A DNA stretch of 64,000 bases from Dioscorea cayenensis subsp. rotundata (GCF_009730915.1 NC_052482.1:20986345-21050344), one strand, 5' to 3'. Shown: positions 22,490-35,600, numbered from the stretch's first letter. Notes: generated by a model not told the origin, from the letters alone. Numbers and translations are program-made.

Positions 22490-23200
22490 TTTTTTTATTA
22501 TTAGAATAGATATGTGTTTTAAAAAAGTACATGAAATTAGTATTTCTAGTTTTTTTGTAGAGCTTGGTTTTCTTTAATATTTGCATGAAAATTATTTTTG
22601 TAGAATTGAATGATTTTTGCATTTATGATATTAATTTTTTTATTATTAGTTTAGAGTTGTGGTTTTTTTATGCATGAATGTATTATTTATGGACTTGTAT
22701 AAAATTATTTTTAACTTCTGGGTTTTTAAAAAAAGTAGACTTGGTTTTCTTTTAATATTTGCATGAAAATTATTTTTTTGTGAATGAATGTTCTTTGCAT
22801 TTATGATATTAATTTTTTTATTATTAGTTTAGAGTTGTGGTTTTTAAAAAAATGCATGAATGTATTTTTATGGACTTATATGAAATTATTTTTTTAACTT
22901 GTTGGGAGTTTTAAAAAGTACGAAATTAATATTTCTAGTTTTTGTAGACTTGGTTTTTAATATTTGCATGAAATTATTTTTTTGTAGAATTGAATGATGC
23001 ATTTATGATATTAATTTTTTTATTACTAGTTTAGAGTTGTGGTTTTTTTATGCATGAATGTATTTTTTATGTATTTGTATGAAATTATTTTTAACTTGTG
23101 GGAGTTTTAAAAAGTACATGAAATTAATATTTCTAGTTTTTGTAGACTTGGATTTGCATGAATGTATTTTTTATTGATTTGCATGAAATTATTATGTGTA
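22490..23200 (+). repeat. Imperfect tandem repeats of about 180-200 bp in the hAT leader
   Basis: Three or four successive units contain the ordered words AGTTTAGAGTTGTGGTTTT, TGCATGAATGTATT, ATGAAATTATTTTTAACTT, TTTCTAGTTTTTGTAGA and ATATTTGCATGAAA. The TTAGAGTTGT word is at about 22651, 22829 and 23031. It lies between the left hAT end and the transposase. Confidence 0.75.
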
Positions 23201-23496
23201 ATTTTTGTATACTTATTTTTTTAAATATTTGCATGAAATTATTTTTGTAGACTTGAATGAAATTATTTGTAGTATTCTTAGATATTTAATTTCATTATTA
23301 GTTTTAGACTTGTGTATGCATTTTTTTTAATATTTGCATAAAATTATTTTTGTTGACTTGAATGAAATTATTTGTAATATTGTTAGATATTTAATTCAAT
23401 TATTAGTTTTAGATTTTTTTTTTGGTAAATACTTGTTAGATATTATTTGTTGTAAACTTGAAAGAAATTAGTTGTTGTATTCTTAGATATTAAAAC

Positions 23497-25640
23497 ATGG
23501 CTTCACGGGGTGGATCCTCTCGAGGAAAAAAGCGTTGTTGGATCGGCTTCCACTCCCACACCACCTACTCAAGAAAGCAATCCATTTCAAGATTTTGAGA
23601 GCCCGATAGAACAATCGGCATCGGTTGATGTACCCTCGCAAACCCGGGACAAGCAACCAACTCCACAGACATTACCCTCAAATCTAACATTTTTAAAACT
23701 CATTTTACAAAATTGTATAATAATGATGGCATTGTAACACATGGTAAATGTAACTATTGTGGTTCCGAATTTAAACATTGTAAGGGTGGAGGGTATGGCA
23801 CATTCAATGAGACACTTGGAGAAGAAGCACGGACAAGCTTGGGACATGCTCGATCAGCGATCACAAATTCGGTTCATCTGTGGATGAAGGTACAGGGTTC
23901 TCGATCATCTCTATTTACATTTTCGCAAGCAAAAATACGGGGATAAAAGTGCGGAGACAATTTCGTCGGCGCTTGCCGATTCGACTTCTGAGCGAGTGTC
24001 AAGTTCAAGAAATGCATCGATAGACTGCCTGGCAACGGCGTGCGAGAAGGTTTCCACGAAGGACGATTCAAAGAACGATATTCAAACAATACAAGTTTGG
24101 TGAGAACAACTTTTGTGAATATTTTCGTACTTTTAACTCTTCGGTTTCTTTATGTTCCGATGTTTGGACCGATGTTTTTCATGAAAATTCTTTTATGGGT
24201 ATTACGGCACATTGGGTTGATGACAAGTGGAACATCAGCGTGTTCTCGCTTTTAGGGTGTTGACGAGTCTCGTAGTGCCGATAATATTTCATAGACTTAT
24301 GCGTGGAGTTATCGAAGAATTTGGTTTAATGTTTAAAATTTTTTTCGATTTCTTTTTGATAATGCCTCCGCTAATCTGACCTCAATTACACTCTAGAAGA
24401 TTTTTTTGAGGCCTTCATGTGAGTGGCAAATATTTTCATATAAGATGTGTTTTGTCACGTTTTAAAATTTATGTGTGCAAAGTGGTTTTGGAAGAGCTTA
24501 AAAATTTGTACTCCCCATTAGGGAAGGTGCGTAGCTTATATGGGAAGCATGACCCTCGTGAAAGCAATGGGCTCGCTATTGTAAAGCCATAACATGAGGG
24601 TCGAAAAAAATTCTAAAAGATGTCAAAACAAGATGGAACTCGACTTATCGGCTTCTTGGTGCTAACATTTCCCTATAGGGACGTTTGTTGACTAAGTTTG
24701 TTAATGATTCCTTAGTTGGTTTTTCTTTATATGAGTATAACTGGGTAATTATCGCTCGTATTATTGATTTGCTTGTGGTTTTTAACACATGTACTAATTT
24801 GTTTTCCCAAGTTTATTTTCCTACTTCCCATTTATTTTACATATGGTCTGTTGTTGGCGTGGGTGAACAATTTTTGGAAGTTTAGATTAGATCCATGATT
24901 GTTTTTGTGCGTTAATCGCTATAGAAAAATGAAATGGTTGTCTTATTATAAAAAAATATACCTCCTATTGCTTTAGTTGCATTTTTGTTCTTGATCCAAA
25001 GGCAAAAGCTAGAAGGTTTCGAGGAATATTTGGGCGCATATTACAAATTCTTAGGATTGATGGAGGACAAGATTCCCAACAGGTTCCCATGAGCTTGCCC
25101 GTGAGCGGCGTGGATACTCGAGAATCCGAGGCCCGGACTCCGAGCGGCGTTGTGGATGTCGATGAAATTGTTGTTGATCTAGGGAGTCGACTTGTTGAAT
25201 TATATGATAGCTATTGTATTAGATATAGTCGTATAGTTCCACGGGTTGTCTGAGGAGGCGATAGAGACAATCTAGTAGTGGTGGAGGAGAATCATTCAGC
25301 GAGACAAAGCAAAGAAGAAACCAAGGGGATCACTGATATCTGAGCTCGACTTGTACTTAAACACAACTTTCGGTTCTCGGGAAAGAAATCAACACGAGAC
25401 GTGACTTTCAGCGTCCTCAGTGGTGGCGAGGTAATGAAAATCCAGTACCCCATTCTTTCCGCTAATGGTAAAGGATATTTTTGCATGTCCTATGTCTGAG
25501 TGAGCTTACGACGAGACTTTTAAGCGCGGTGGAAACATGTTGGATTCGACACGTTCGCAATTGACCCCACAAAAATATTGAAATTCAAGTTTACGCGGAT
25601 GGTGGAAAGCGTGCTCGAGTTCAGCGACGAAGCGAGATGA
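23497..25640 (+). pseudogene. hAT transposase pseudogene (BED finger, core, C-terminal dimerisation region)
   Basis: Pieces in all three frames follow the order of a plant RICESLEEPER-like transposase. A BED zinc-finger region around 23710-23860 shows GKCNYCGSEFKH and GGGYGTF. The core around 24100-24260 has LCSDVWTDVFHEN and FMGITAHWVDDKWNI. A later block near 24440-24570 gives LEELKNLYSPLGKVRSLYGK. A hAT C-terminal region around 25340-25600 shows ELDLYLNTTF and, frameshifted, NMLDSTRSQLTPQ. Stops and shifts are frequent. Confidence 0.75.
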
Positions 25641-26340
25641 AGAGAAGTCCGGATGCTAGTGATTTCTTCTACCGAGATAACATGATGAGCACACTGCAGC
25701 TCGGCGGTCGTTGAGTCAGAGCGAGACCTAGATGGTCTAGATTAAGTAAAGTGGGTGTGACGTTATAATGTGTAATAGAACTACGTGAGCTTTTGATTCC
25801 TCTTACACCGAGGGAGGATACGTAGGCAACAATTCGGCATGTAAAGCGAATTAAGTCAAGCCAGTATTTCCAAATTTAGTGTAATTTCGATTTTTAGTGA
25901 AATTTAGTGTATATCGATGGGACATCTCTTGTCTTGGAAACTTGTGAGTGCTTCGTTTTTGGGGTCTTAATTAATTCATTTTTATATGAAATTTTCTGAA
26001 TTTTTCTTGAATTTTCACAAATTTTTCTCATTTTTGAATTTTTCTGAATTTTCTGTAATTTTTAAATATTGAGGTGAGCCCCGACCCGGCCCGCCGGGCC
26101 CCAGCTGCAGGCAGACCCACGGCAACCTGCGGGTTGGCCCGCCGGTTGGCCCGGCCCGCCGAGACCAACAGGGAGCGGGCGGTTCGGGCGGCTTCATGTG
26201 ATCGGACCGGCGGGTCCGGCGGGCCAACCCGCCCGGCCCGGGTTCTAGACCAGTAGGGCCGGGTCGGGGTCGATGGGCGGTGAACCGGACCCGGCGGTCG
26301 GGTCAGCCCGCGAGCCGAGTTACCCGGCCGTGCCTCTCAC

Positions 26341-27655
26341 TCATAACTTCGACTTCCTCGATCCAGCAGTTGGTGAAGTCAATCCGGCCAGATTCGTCCG
26401 GATATCAAAAATATCTCCTAATGGGATCGTACTGTTCATTTCCTCGTGCTGGCCGTGACCCATCCAATCTTATCCACGGGGCCTCACGGATCTCCGGAAA
26501 AAGTTAATTTGAAAAACCCTCTTCCCACACGGTCTTCCTCCCCATCTCCCATCCTCCGTACATCACTCTCTGGCAACCCTTCTTGCCCTCCGTCTGCTGA
26601 GAAGGATTCCTACTTGCAAATCGTTGAATAGATAACAAATGCTCTTAATGAAGAAGATATGAAGGAAAAATGATAGTCAAAGATGATGCCTCTTCTAATG
26701 ATGATGAGAAGGAGATTTTACGAAGATGAAGATGATAAGTCAGATGATGATGGTCTTAAGGATAACATGACTTTAAATCAGTATCAAGTTGAAGCTCGAC
26801 ATGAGACCCTCATCAGGAAGGGGTACCTCGTTTCTTGCCACTTCCTTGAAGAAAGGAAAAGGCAGAACATTGGAACCCTTGTTCCTAGGTTTTTCCTATC
26901 GGGCCGGTCTACATTTTCTATTACCTTTAATCAGGTTGTATTTCTCCTTTCTCTTTCTCAAGTTTATCCATGATGAATACGAGTTCTGTTAAAATTCTTT
27001 CTTGGAACTGCAGGGGCATGTCTGCGAGGACACTTCCTCTTGAGTGTTCATGATGATTAGCACCTATAATCCCTCATCTTCTTTGCCTCGTTAAGTCTCG
27101 TGCTAACTATGATCATGTGAATCGTTTTGCTACTAAAGTTCCCCGTAACTGGGATTGGGCTGCAATTGAAGCGGTTGGCTTTTCGGGTGGTATTTTTGTT
27201 TTTTCGGAGACAATGATTTTTGGTCATGTCATGCCAATTCTTTGCTTTCTCCTAAAGCTTTGCATTTGGTGGTTTCCAATCATTTTCTTAAAAATTGCAT
27301 CATTTTTGTTGTTTATAATTCTTCTCGTTTTCGTAGTTAGTGTCTTCTTTGGCATGAGTTGTCAAAGAAGATAGCCCCTTCTGACTTCCTTGTCTCGATT
27401 CGGGTGATTTTAATGCGTGTCTATCCGAAATGAGCATAAAGGAGGAAATTTCATGTATTATGATACAAAAGCTTGTTTCTTTAAAAACTTTGTTGATTCT
27501 AATAACTTATTCGATCTTGTTTTTTCTAGTCCATCTTTCACTTGGTGTAATAATCAAACTGGCCTGACTCGTTATTGGGCTAGATTATATCATTGTTTGG
27601 TGAACATGGAATGGTCCAATCATTTTCCGAATTACAATCTTCAACATCTTATTAT
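26341..27655 (+). mobile_element. LINE fragment: end of ORF1 and endonuclease domain
   Basis: From about 26968 one frame begins VKILSWNCRGMSARTL, the start of an L1-type apurinic endonuclease. It continues in broken frames through LCLVKSRANYDHV, NWDWAAIEAVGFSGGIFVF and SPSFTWCNNQTGLTRYW. The preceding part (26640-26960) has a gag-like acidic stretch that may be ORF1. There is no reverse transcriptase after 27655; the LINE is cut there by TTAA-rich DNA. Confidence 0.75.
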
Positions 27656-29240
27656 TAAGTTAATTAATTAATTAATTTTACATTAGTGTTAAAAAGTAGA
27701 TGGGAGAGTTAAATTAATTGTTTAGAGTTAGTATTTAATTATTTAAGTTTCTTATTATTATTTGGCTTAGTTATTTGAGTTTCTGATTATTATTTTTAAA
27801 TGTAATAAATACTTTATTAAATCATTTAATTTAATTTAAAAATTAAATTAAATTAAATTAAATTAATTATTTTAGTTTAAATTATAAAATGCATTAAATA
27901 ATTAATAATAATACGATATATCGATGTATCTACTGCTCTACTTACGTGGTATTAGTATCTTACAACTTACATCAAATAAAACAAATTAAAAAGTAATGAC
28001 GGCGTTTTCGATTCGTGAAAGACCAGCAGATGGTATGTAAATGAAATGCAGCGTTTTATTTCTATTTGTATTTCGACTTACGTATAATTTCACTACAGAA
28101 CAGCCAAACAACCCCTTAATATTCACCAAAATGGGCTCCGGTTGGGTGCAATGCCGCGTGGCGATCCTCACCCTCCATTTTGAATTAAAGGGTCCCTCCC
28201 TCGCGTTGCCATGTGTTGGTTTGGTGCATGGTGGTTCCTGTATGGCCTGTTGTACCAAGGTGCTCGGCAATAAGGGTCTCACCTGTACTTATAGTTAGTT
28301 GCTATGTAGTACATATCATATCAGTAGAACAATTATCGGTATGTTGTGGTGTGATGACCTTCTGACCCGAACAAAAAGACAATCAACAAAAGTGTTTATA
28401 AAGTCAACAACCACAACAAACATAAGAAGAAATAGCATAACTTGCATTATAAAATGGTATTGTCTATAAACAAAGGATTGTCAACCATTTCCTCATAACA
28501 ACAAAATGAAACATAGAAACCAAAAAGCTTTAGCCATTTACTAGCATTAGATTACCTAATGTGAAGTTTGCTAACTAGCATGCCCTGAGACCATCCTAGT
28601 AGCACCCCTCATCATTAACTGCTTCATTGCTCTCTCGGTACAAGAAAACCATTCATCTGAGAAAATTTAACAAAGCATTAAATTTACTAATAAAAATAAA
28701 ACAAATCATATATTTGATGTAAAGATTAAGAACAATAAGGGGTAGAAGCAAATAAAAGTTTCAGGATGTTCAAATCCCATATCACTGTAATTATATCGTT
28801 TGGGTTCACTTAACAAACAAGTACTTTTACATGTCTTGAAAGAATTTCATTAGTTTTCAGTCTGCAACTCCACGGCTTTAAAGTTCTTTTTGATTCATGA
28901 AACATGAATTCTTAAAGAGTTCAAGAAACCCACGATGGAGAAACAAGATTCATTTGAAATTCTTAAGTAATTTGAATCATCAAGCTCAAAACTTTTTTCA
29001 TTTATGATTCTTTGATGAGTGTGAGCACAATCAAAACAATGGAGTGATGGTTTGAGCCAAAGAATCAAAGTGGAGAGTAGAAGACAATTTGAAATGATAA
29101 GATCTTTAATTGGAGATTTGGGTACAACAAACACCATACCAACATGATTTAAGAGGACTTGAAACATGAGAAGAACAATGGCTACTGAAGTGACTTCATT
29201 TTCATTAGATGATTACTTGTGATCCAAGGACTTCCTTCAC
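27656..29240. other. Intergenic DNA, low-complexity TTAA-rich at the start
   Basis: 27656-27900 is TTAA/AATTA-rich simple sequence. 28000-28320 is more GC-balanced but I recognise no protein in either strand. A 90-residue minus-strand frame at 29167-28895 begins with a hydrophobic stretch and is unassigned. Nothing here is firm. Confidence 0.35.
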
Positions 29241-29249
29241 GTACTGATC

Positions 29250-29751
29250 AATAACAAGGAAGAAGAAATATTTCCATCATTTCCTGAAGTATAATAGAGC
29301 CAAACCTATGATGAAACCAAATGCAAACAGATGCAAAAATATGATATGGTCCATTACTTTCTTCATCATCATGATCATTAGCAACTTGACTTAGCTCTGG
29401 AGAGATGAAAAACATGAAGGTGCACTTCTTCACCAATGGAGGACCACAAAGATAAGTGGGTTCCTTCCATAGTCTTTTCATCAAACGTACCGAACTGAGA
29501 GACCATTCCTTTGGGTCGTTGGACCAGAAAGGTTATTGTGGCCACTGAGAAGACTTCAAAGAAAATGAAGCTCTATCAATTGCAAAGGTATGCGGCCAAT
29601 CAACATGTTGTGGGAGAGGTCCAAGTCAATATCAACCTTGACAATGTAAAGTGGTATTGGACCAGTCAAGTGATTGTTGAGAAACTAAAGCTCGAGCAAA
29701 GTCATCTCACCAACCTCCTCTGGATTTTCCCATCAAATTGGTTTTCAGATG
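29250..29751 (-). pseudogene. 3' end of an LRR receptor-like protein gene, broken
   Basis: Reading the minus strand from 29751 into lower coordinates, three frames give the C terminus of a plant LRR receptor-like protein: an LRR with LTGPIP and LDLSHNMLIGRIPLQL, HNNLSGPT, FGTFDEK, then LCGPPLVKKCT. An acidic VANDHDDEES linker and a membrane-spanning segment FGFIIGLALLYFRK follow. Such proteins sit in the plasma membrane and sense extracellular ligands. Frameshifts and a stop separate the pieces. The N-terminal LRRs would lie in the assembly gap. Confidence 0.75.
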
Positions 29752-30751
29752 NNNNNNNNNNNNNNNNNNNNNNNNNNNNNNNNNNNNNNNNNNNNNNNNN
29801 NNNNNNNNNNNNNNNNNNNNNNNNNNNNNNNNNNNNNNNNNNNNNNNNNNNNNNNNNNNNNNNNNNNNNNNNNNNNNNNNNNNNNNNNNNNNNNNNNNNN
29901 NNNNNNNNNNNNNNNNNNNNNNNNNNNNNNNNNNNNNNNNNNNNNNNNNNNNNNNNNNNNNNNNNNNNNNNNNNNNNNNNNNNNNNNNNNNNNNNNNNNN
30001 NNNNNNNNNNNNNNNNNNNNNNNNNNNNNNNNNNNNNNNNNNNNNNNNNNNNNNNNNNNNNNNNNNNNNNNNNNNNNNNNNNNNNNNNNNNNNNNNNNNN
30101 NNNNNNNNNNNNNNNNNNNNNNNNNNNNNNNNNNNNNNNNNNNNNNNNNNNNNNNNNNNNNNNNNNNNNNNNNNNNNNNNNNNNNNNNNNNNNNNNNNNN
30201 NNNNNNNNNNNNNNNNNNNNNNNNNNNNNNNNNNNNNNNNNNNNNNNNNNNNNNNNNNNNNNNNNNNNNNNNNNNNNNNNNNNNNNNNNNNNNNNNNNNN
30301 NNNNNNNNNNNNNNNNNNNNNNNNNNNNNNNNNNNNNNNNNNNNNNNNNNNNNNNNNNNNNNNNNNNNNNNNNNNNNNNNNNNNNNNNNNNNNNNNNNNN
30401 NNNNNNNNNNNNNNNNNNNNNNNNNNNNNNNNNNNNNNNNNNNNNNNNNNNNNNNNNNNNNNNNNNNNNNNNNNNNNNNNNNNNNNNNNNNNNNNNNNNN
30501 NNNNNNNNNNNNNNNNNNNNNNNNNNNNNNNNNNNNNNNNNNNNNNNNNNNNNNNNNNNNNNNNNNNNNNNNNNNNNNNNNNNNNNNNNNNNNNNNNNNN
30601 NNNNNNNNNNNNNNNNNNNNNNNNNNNNNNNNNNNNNNNNNNNNNNNNNNNNNNNNNNNNNNNNNNNNNNNNNNNNNNNNNNNNNNNNNNNNNNNNNNNN
30701 NNNNNNNNNNNNNNNNNNNNNNNNNNNNNNNNNNNNNNNNNNNNNNNNNNN
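29752..30751. other. Assembly gap, 1000 N
   Basis: Exactly 1000 undetermined bases, a conventional gap size. It separates the LRR pseudogene from the Mutator-like transposase, so the true spacing and any missing sequence are unknown. Frames spanning it are artefacts. Confidence 0.99.
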
Positions 30752-32131
30752 GCCATTACTCCTTTATATTTTCTTTTTAGATGGTATCCATCAAGTCCCA
30801 AGAAAGGTCTACACCCCAATAGAAACCCTATACTGCAAGGTCCTAGACATATGAACATCCTCTTGAAATGTGATTTCCCCTCCTTTGATTCTTTGTCAAT
30901 TTTTACTAAACTTCCATGATTCCTTCTTATCAACTCATCCTTGAAATTTGTGATTCATATAAGAATCCTCCCAATTACCATGTATGCATGGTAGACACTG
31001 CTTCTTCTTTCCCCCTACAAATTAACCTGATGATATGGTAGATCCATATATATTATACTTTTCATTCAGCCTTCTTCTTAACTCCTTGGCAGATAAATCA
31101 CCTTCCTGTCAAAGCTAATCACAAACCTTACTTGCAATCCAATGTTGGGTAGCCATTTTACTCCCACATTTGTTTATTGAGCAACAAGAGTGTTCATCTT
31201 GCATTTACCTAAAAGGTATTAATGCATATTAATTGCTAGTTAATGTGTATTGCAAAATTAAGTAACAATAAGTAAATAATAATCGTTCTTACTTGGAATA
31301 CACCTTGCTCTTGAATAATTGATGCATGGACCCAGCTCCAAGAGCATTTATAATTTGCACTACTTGCCGTCACTCTTGATCGATCCCTTTTGATGTACTT
31401 AATGGAAAACTCCCTAAGGATGGAGTATTGTTCAAGTGCCCTTTAGATTTAATAACAATCAACAAACAAGGACCCAATCTTTATACTTGGGTTTTCGCCA
31501 TCAATCTGAATTTGGTCTTCCTTAGCACCTGATTCATCACCTGATTCATCACTCGATTCACTACTATATATACAATGAATGGTAGCTAGTTTCACAATCA
31601 ATCTGCTCAACCAAGTCATCATCTTGACCACAATCTTCTTCATGCACTATATTGATGATTTCATGATTTACATCAATGTTTGCTTGAACTGGAATAGGTC
31701 TGTCATTAGAAGTACAACTTTGAGTTTCTCTCCTATACAGTACTTCTAAATTAGTGACCCTTTGCCCACCCTCCTGTACAGAACATGGTGTTGCATCAAC
31801 TAATGTTACATAAATCTCACACTTCTTTAAGTCCTTATACTCATTAAACATGTTGGTGAGATCTTCTTCTCTTCTAATTTCAACAAATGACTTCTGACTA
31901 TTTTGTCATATCACACTCCAAAATATTGGTATTTGATTCAACCCTCAATTGTAGAATTGAGATAGATCTTCTTCCATATTCATTTTGTTGTATAAATCAA
32001 CATCTACAGTAATTGATTTTTGTTTGCCCAAATGATACTTCAATCTTGTAGTGCCTTTAATTTCCTTGAAGTATCCACCATACTTGAATGTCAACTTATA
32101 CACATTGTTGACACTATCACTACATTAAATG
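30752..32131 (-). pseudogene. Mutator-like (MULE) transposase pseudogene, N-terminal half
   Basis: On the minus strand the order from 32131 downward is an N-terminal block (NVYKLTFKYGGYF), an acidic region (31850-31450) rich in Asp, Glu and Ser, then YSILREFSIKYIKRDRSRV and CSWSWVHASI of the MuDR zinc-finger-like domain. The segment KMATQHWIASKVCD and DLSAKELRRRLNEKY follows, then SHFKRMFICLGPCSIGF and CRPFLGLDGYHLK, the start of the catalytic MULE domain, which is cut by the gap at 30752. Stops and shifts show it is inactive. A possible intron lies near 31310-31210. Confidence 0.8.
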
Positions 32132-33880
32132 GAAATTGTTGGAATTGTTTAAAGAACTTACAACCTAAAACAAAGTGGGAAAACATTTTAGCACAAAACA
32201 AAAATCTTATTTTGATACCACATTGTTGTAAACTTAATAGGTACTAGGAATCAGCCCTTTAATTCTTCAAAGGTATCATTTAGCATGTAAAAGAAACCTC
32301 ATCCAAGGTACTACATCCAGTAAGGACCAATAATTCAAGAAACAAAGATGTTATTATCTTTCAGCCATTCAGCTATTGATTAAGTGAATGCATATAAAAT
32401 ACCAAGAACAAAGAAAACATAGAAATTATTTAGACAGTAAATAGATCAAACACCAAAAGTTGACAGTTGAAGCAATATAAAAGAACCTTCTGAATAATAA
32501 CCAGCAAATATACATATCACCCAAAATTAGGATTTATGTTAAAAGCATACATAGTACACAATAAACAAGATACATAGTACACATGTTTGGTACAAGATTC
32601 ACATGAGACACTCACCGCTCTCAGAATTGTTCTTCTATCTCTCTCCCTAGCATTTTTAATGGCCTACAAACATTTCCACAAGTCACTCAACTACCAAACA
32701 CCATTAAAAATTAAAGAAATAGGCACCATGGTATCACACATTCAAAGAGAAAGAACAAAAAGAAGGAATAGCAACCTCCTCTAGCTCCTTCTCGCTCTTG
32801 CGATCCACCTCAAAATATCCCTACACAAACCATCCAAACTTGCACCTTTGAAAATACTTTTACCCAATAATATATAAAATAAATCCCCAAAGAAACTCAA
32901 ATAACACCCGCCAACAATCATGCTCCACTACGCACAGAGACTTGGCACACACATTAACATTCTTAGAGCATCCACGCATCATTAGAAACCAAACTATCAA
33001 AAATAATTAACACACAAAAACATGCAAACTAAAAATTTAAAACACACACAACACAGACACCCAAAAGAAAAAAGGAAAAGAAAAGGAAATACCATAAAGG
33101 CTTGTACTTACCACACTTGGCACACCAAACACATCAAAAAGAGCACCAGAAACATAACAAAAATCTAAAAATTAAGAAAAATAAGAAAAGATGAACTTGG
33201 GCTTCCAATGGATCTGATCCTTGCAACGGGGCAAACTCCAGTGATCTCCGAGTATGGCCGAAGCCGACCCCCAACTTCCGGTGAATTTCCAATAAATCAC
33301 TCAACAAATCAGCAACAATAAACAGCAGGGGATAAAGTTAATTAACTTCTGTTAATGGAATCTAACATCAGGGACATATCCGTAAGTATCTATATTTTTC
33401 AGGGGTATATATGCAATTATATTTTTTTCTGAAGGTAAATATGCAATTATAGAATTTTTGAGATGTTTATAACCAATTTTCCCATTTCTATACTTGAACA
33501 AGATAGGATCAAGCGCTAGTTCCAGTTTAACCCACACTAATTGGTCGATTGGGTCTAATTTAACAAACATTGATAAAAATTATTTTTATTATAAGTAAAA
33601 GTTTGTGAAAATTCATATTGAGAAAGATTTGAGACAAAGATATAAATATATTGACAAAATAATAAATACCCAATTAAAAAAAAATCCAGCCCCAGCTGCT
33701 TGGGTGACCACACCACCATTTTCCTAATAGTTTGCATATCGCTAGAGTTCATATATCTTATTTAGTTATTTTTTAACTCATCATAATTTTTAAATATTTG
33801 AATTATCTCTAAAAAATTTGAAAGAAAGTCTTCTAATTAAAAATATAAATTTTCAAAGAATTTATTGTCAAACCTATAAT
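32132..33880. other. Intergenic DNA beyond the MULE
   Basis: Mostly A-rich non-coding sequence. Part may be MULE terminal sequence, but I could not pair the ends. No gene was recognised. Confidence 0.4.
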
Positions 33881-34560
33881 ATCCACTTCACCTCGTGTTT
33901 CAAAGGAAGTTACTGACGTTGTCTGATGACAGTACGTGATGCACGACCAACACATAAACCAAGTGCCTTGCAATCAAAATAAAGATTCTCCATTCCTCCA
34001 TGATGCATGCAATCAAGAAAGAGCTAATTATATATTTTTCGTTTCATCATGAAAATTAATGTACTTAAATAAGTGCACCGGATGTTTAAATAGTTTAAAT
34101 AAAGACAAATATATAAAAAATTTTAAGATTATTACTATTAACCCACTTCAACTATATAAACCCCTTATATACGTTTAGTTTTTATCCCACATATAACTAT
34201 TATCCTGCTCCATCATTTTCAACAAATTAAATTACTCCAAAATCTTGATCTTCTATGAAACTAAAACTGCCTCCGTGATTGAGTACAATATGACAGATCT
34301 CTCTCACCTCACCTTTGGTACGCCACTGCTAACAAGAGTCATCACTGAGACAACTTTTGTTGTGTAAGGCTCGCATACCTTGTTCACCATCAAAGTCGGA
34401 GCATTCTCAACTTCTACAGACTTGACTGCAGCACTCCATTTTGTAGCTCGTCATGCAAACGTGCAAAGAACTACTTGTAATGCTAGCTGTTTCGGATATC
34501 TCAAGGATAAACACAGCAAGGATGCCGGTGCATTGTTCCGAAGCTTAGATTAATTACTAA
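33881..34560 (-). pseudogene. Ferredoxin-NADP reductase-like remnant (copy C)
   Basis: Two pieces match exons 3 and 4 of the intact copy at 46.6-54.0 kb. 34560-34250 corresponds to the exon with MSARQA and VSVETLVGPKG; it retains ICHIVLNHGGSFSFIE in one frame. 34015-33890 corresponds to the exon with LSLCVRRAEL and retains GLCVGRAS. Frameshifts and stops interrupt both and the later exons are missing. It is the most diverged of the three copies. Confidence 0.75.
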
Positions 34561-34607
34561 AAATTTGCATAACAAAAATATGAATGAGCTACAAATTAAT
34601 TACTGCA

Positions 34608-34833
34608 CTAATAATATTATGGTGCCTTCCAAGTTCATGACACTCGCACACACATTAAAAAACAACGAGGGTTAAAGATGGTAGTGGTGGATAACAATAC
34701 ATTTAAATGGATTGATAATATTGTGGTGCCTTCCCAAGTTCATGACACTCGCAGGCAGATTAAAAAAAATAATAAAGAATTAAAGATGATAGTGGTGGAT
34801 AACAATGCATTTAAATAGATTGATAACGTCAAA
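34608..34833. repeat. Tandem repeat of about 115 bp, two units
   Basis: Two adjacent units share TATTGTGGTGCCTTCC-AAGTTCATGACACTCGCA, TTAAAGATG-TAGTGGTGGATAACAAT and CATTTAAAT-GATTGATAA. The unit derives from the sequence upstream of the reductase exon (compare about 53711-53750). Confidence 0.8.
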
Positions 34834-35107
34834 TTAAAAAATTAGCATATTTATATTAAGTATGTGAAAAAATATCATGGAACATAAAAATTTCTAAAAA
34901 ATGAATATTATGGGACCGAGGAAATAGCTAGTATTTTAAATAGAGAAAAGTAATAATAAATCTTATTACTTAAACACAACTAATTTGGTGCTCACACTTC
35001 ACTGCATATTCCCTAAAAGTTTTTTTTTAATTATACTTTTTAATCCGACTGACATTAATTTATAATTAAATTTAAAAACAAAAAGTTAAAAAAAATAAAT
35101 ATTTTAA

Positions 35108-35600
35108 GTGGATATCATGTCATTTTTCATTTTGAGTATCTGACTTCAATTTATATCATTTTGATTATTCAATTTTAATTTGTATTCATTTGGAGATTAC
35201 CTATAAAATTTCAGAGAGAATTTGATAACATATATGCCGGATTCGACATGTTAACACCAGTTCACCCCTTCATCTATATATACGGAATGACACATCATTA
35301 AAGAGAGCCATGTGACCACTCTTATTGACACGACATATGCCACATCAGCCAAGTGAACTTGTTAATAAGTATAGCCATGTGGCTCTCTTTGATGATGTGG
35401 CATATCCACATATGCAAATGATATGCAAACTGGTGTTGAAATGATAAATCCGACATAAATGTGATCAAATTCTCTCAAGAATCTCATGGGTACCCTCCCA
35501 GTGAACACAAATTAAAGCTGAGTGACTAAAATGATATAAATTAAAGTTTGATTCTCCAAATAAAAAATAACTATAGTATGATAGCCATCCAAAAAATTTG
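35108..35600. repeat. Foldback element with long imperfect inverted arms
   Basis: The left arm (about 35110-35315) and the complement of the right arm (about 35600-35370) share TCAATTTATATCATTTT, AATTTGTATTCA, GAGAGAATTTGAT, AACACCAGTT and CATCATTAAAGAGAGCCA. The same structure is present in the duplicated copy at about 56300-56800. No coding frame; the family is unknown. Confidence 0.6.

Larger units (their letters stand above)
21533..26340 (+). mobile_element. Relic of an autonomous hAT transposon
   Basis: The two ends are GC-rich islands in AT-rich DNA. The left end starts TAGAGGTGAGGCACGGGCC and the right end, read in complement from about 26340, starts GTGAGAGGCACGGCCGGG; both continue as GGCCCG/CCGGCC-rich DNA typical of plant hAT subterminal regions. 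Between them lies a degenerate hAT transposase. No 8-bp target duplication was recognised, so the exact ends are uncertain. Many stops show it is inactive. Confidence 0.65.

Noticed and set aside
21569-26507. Several 60-75 residue frames rich in Pro, Arg and Gly
   Set aside because: They lie in the GC-rich hAT ends and have no homology or coding support.
29511-30933. Long open frames of up to 447 residues crossing the gap
   Set aside because: They consist of undetermined residues across 1000 N; only the MULE part at 30752-30933 on the minus strand has coding support.
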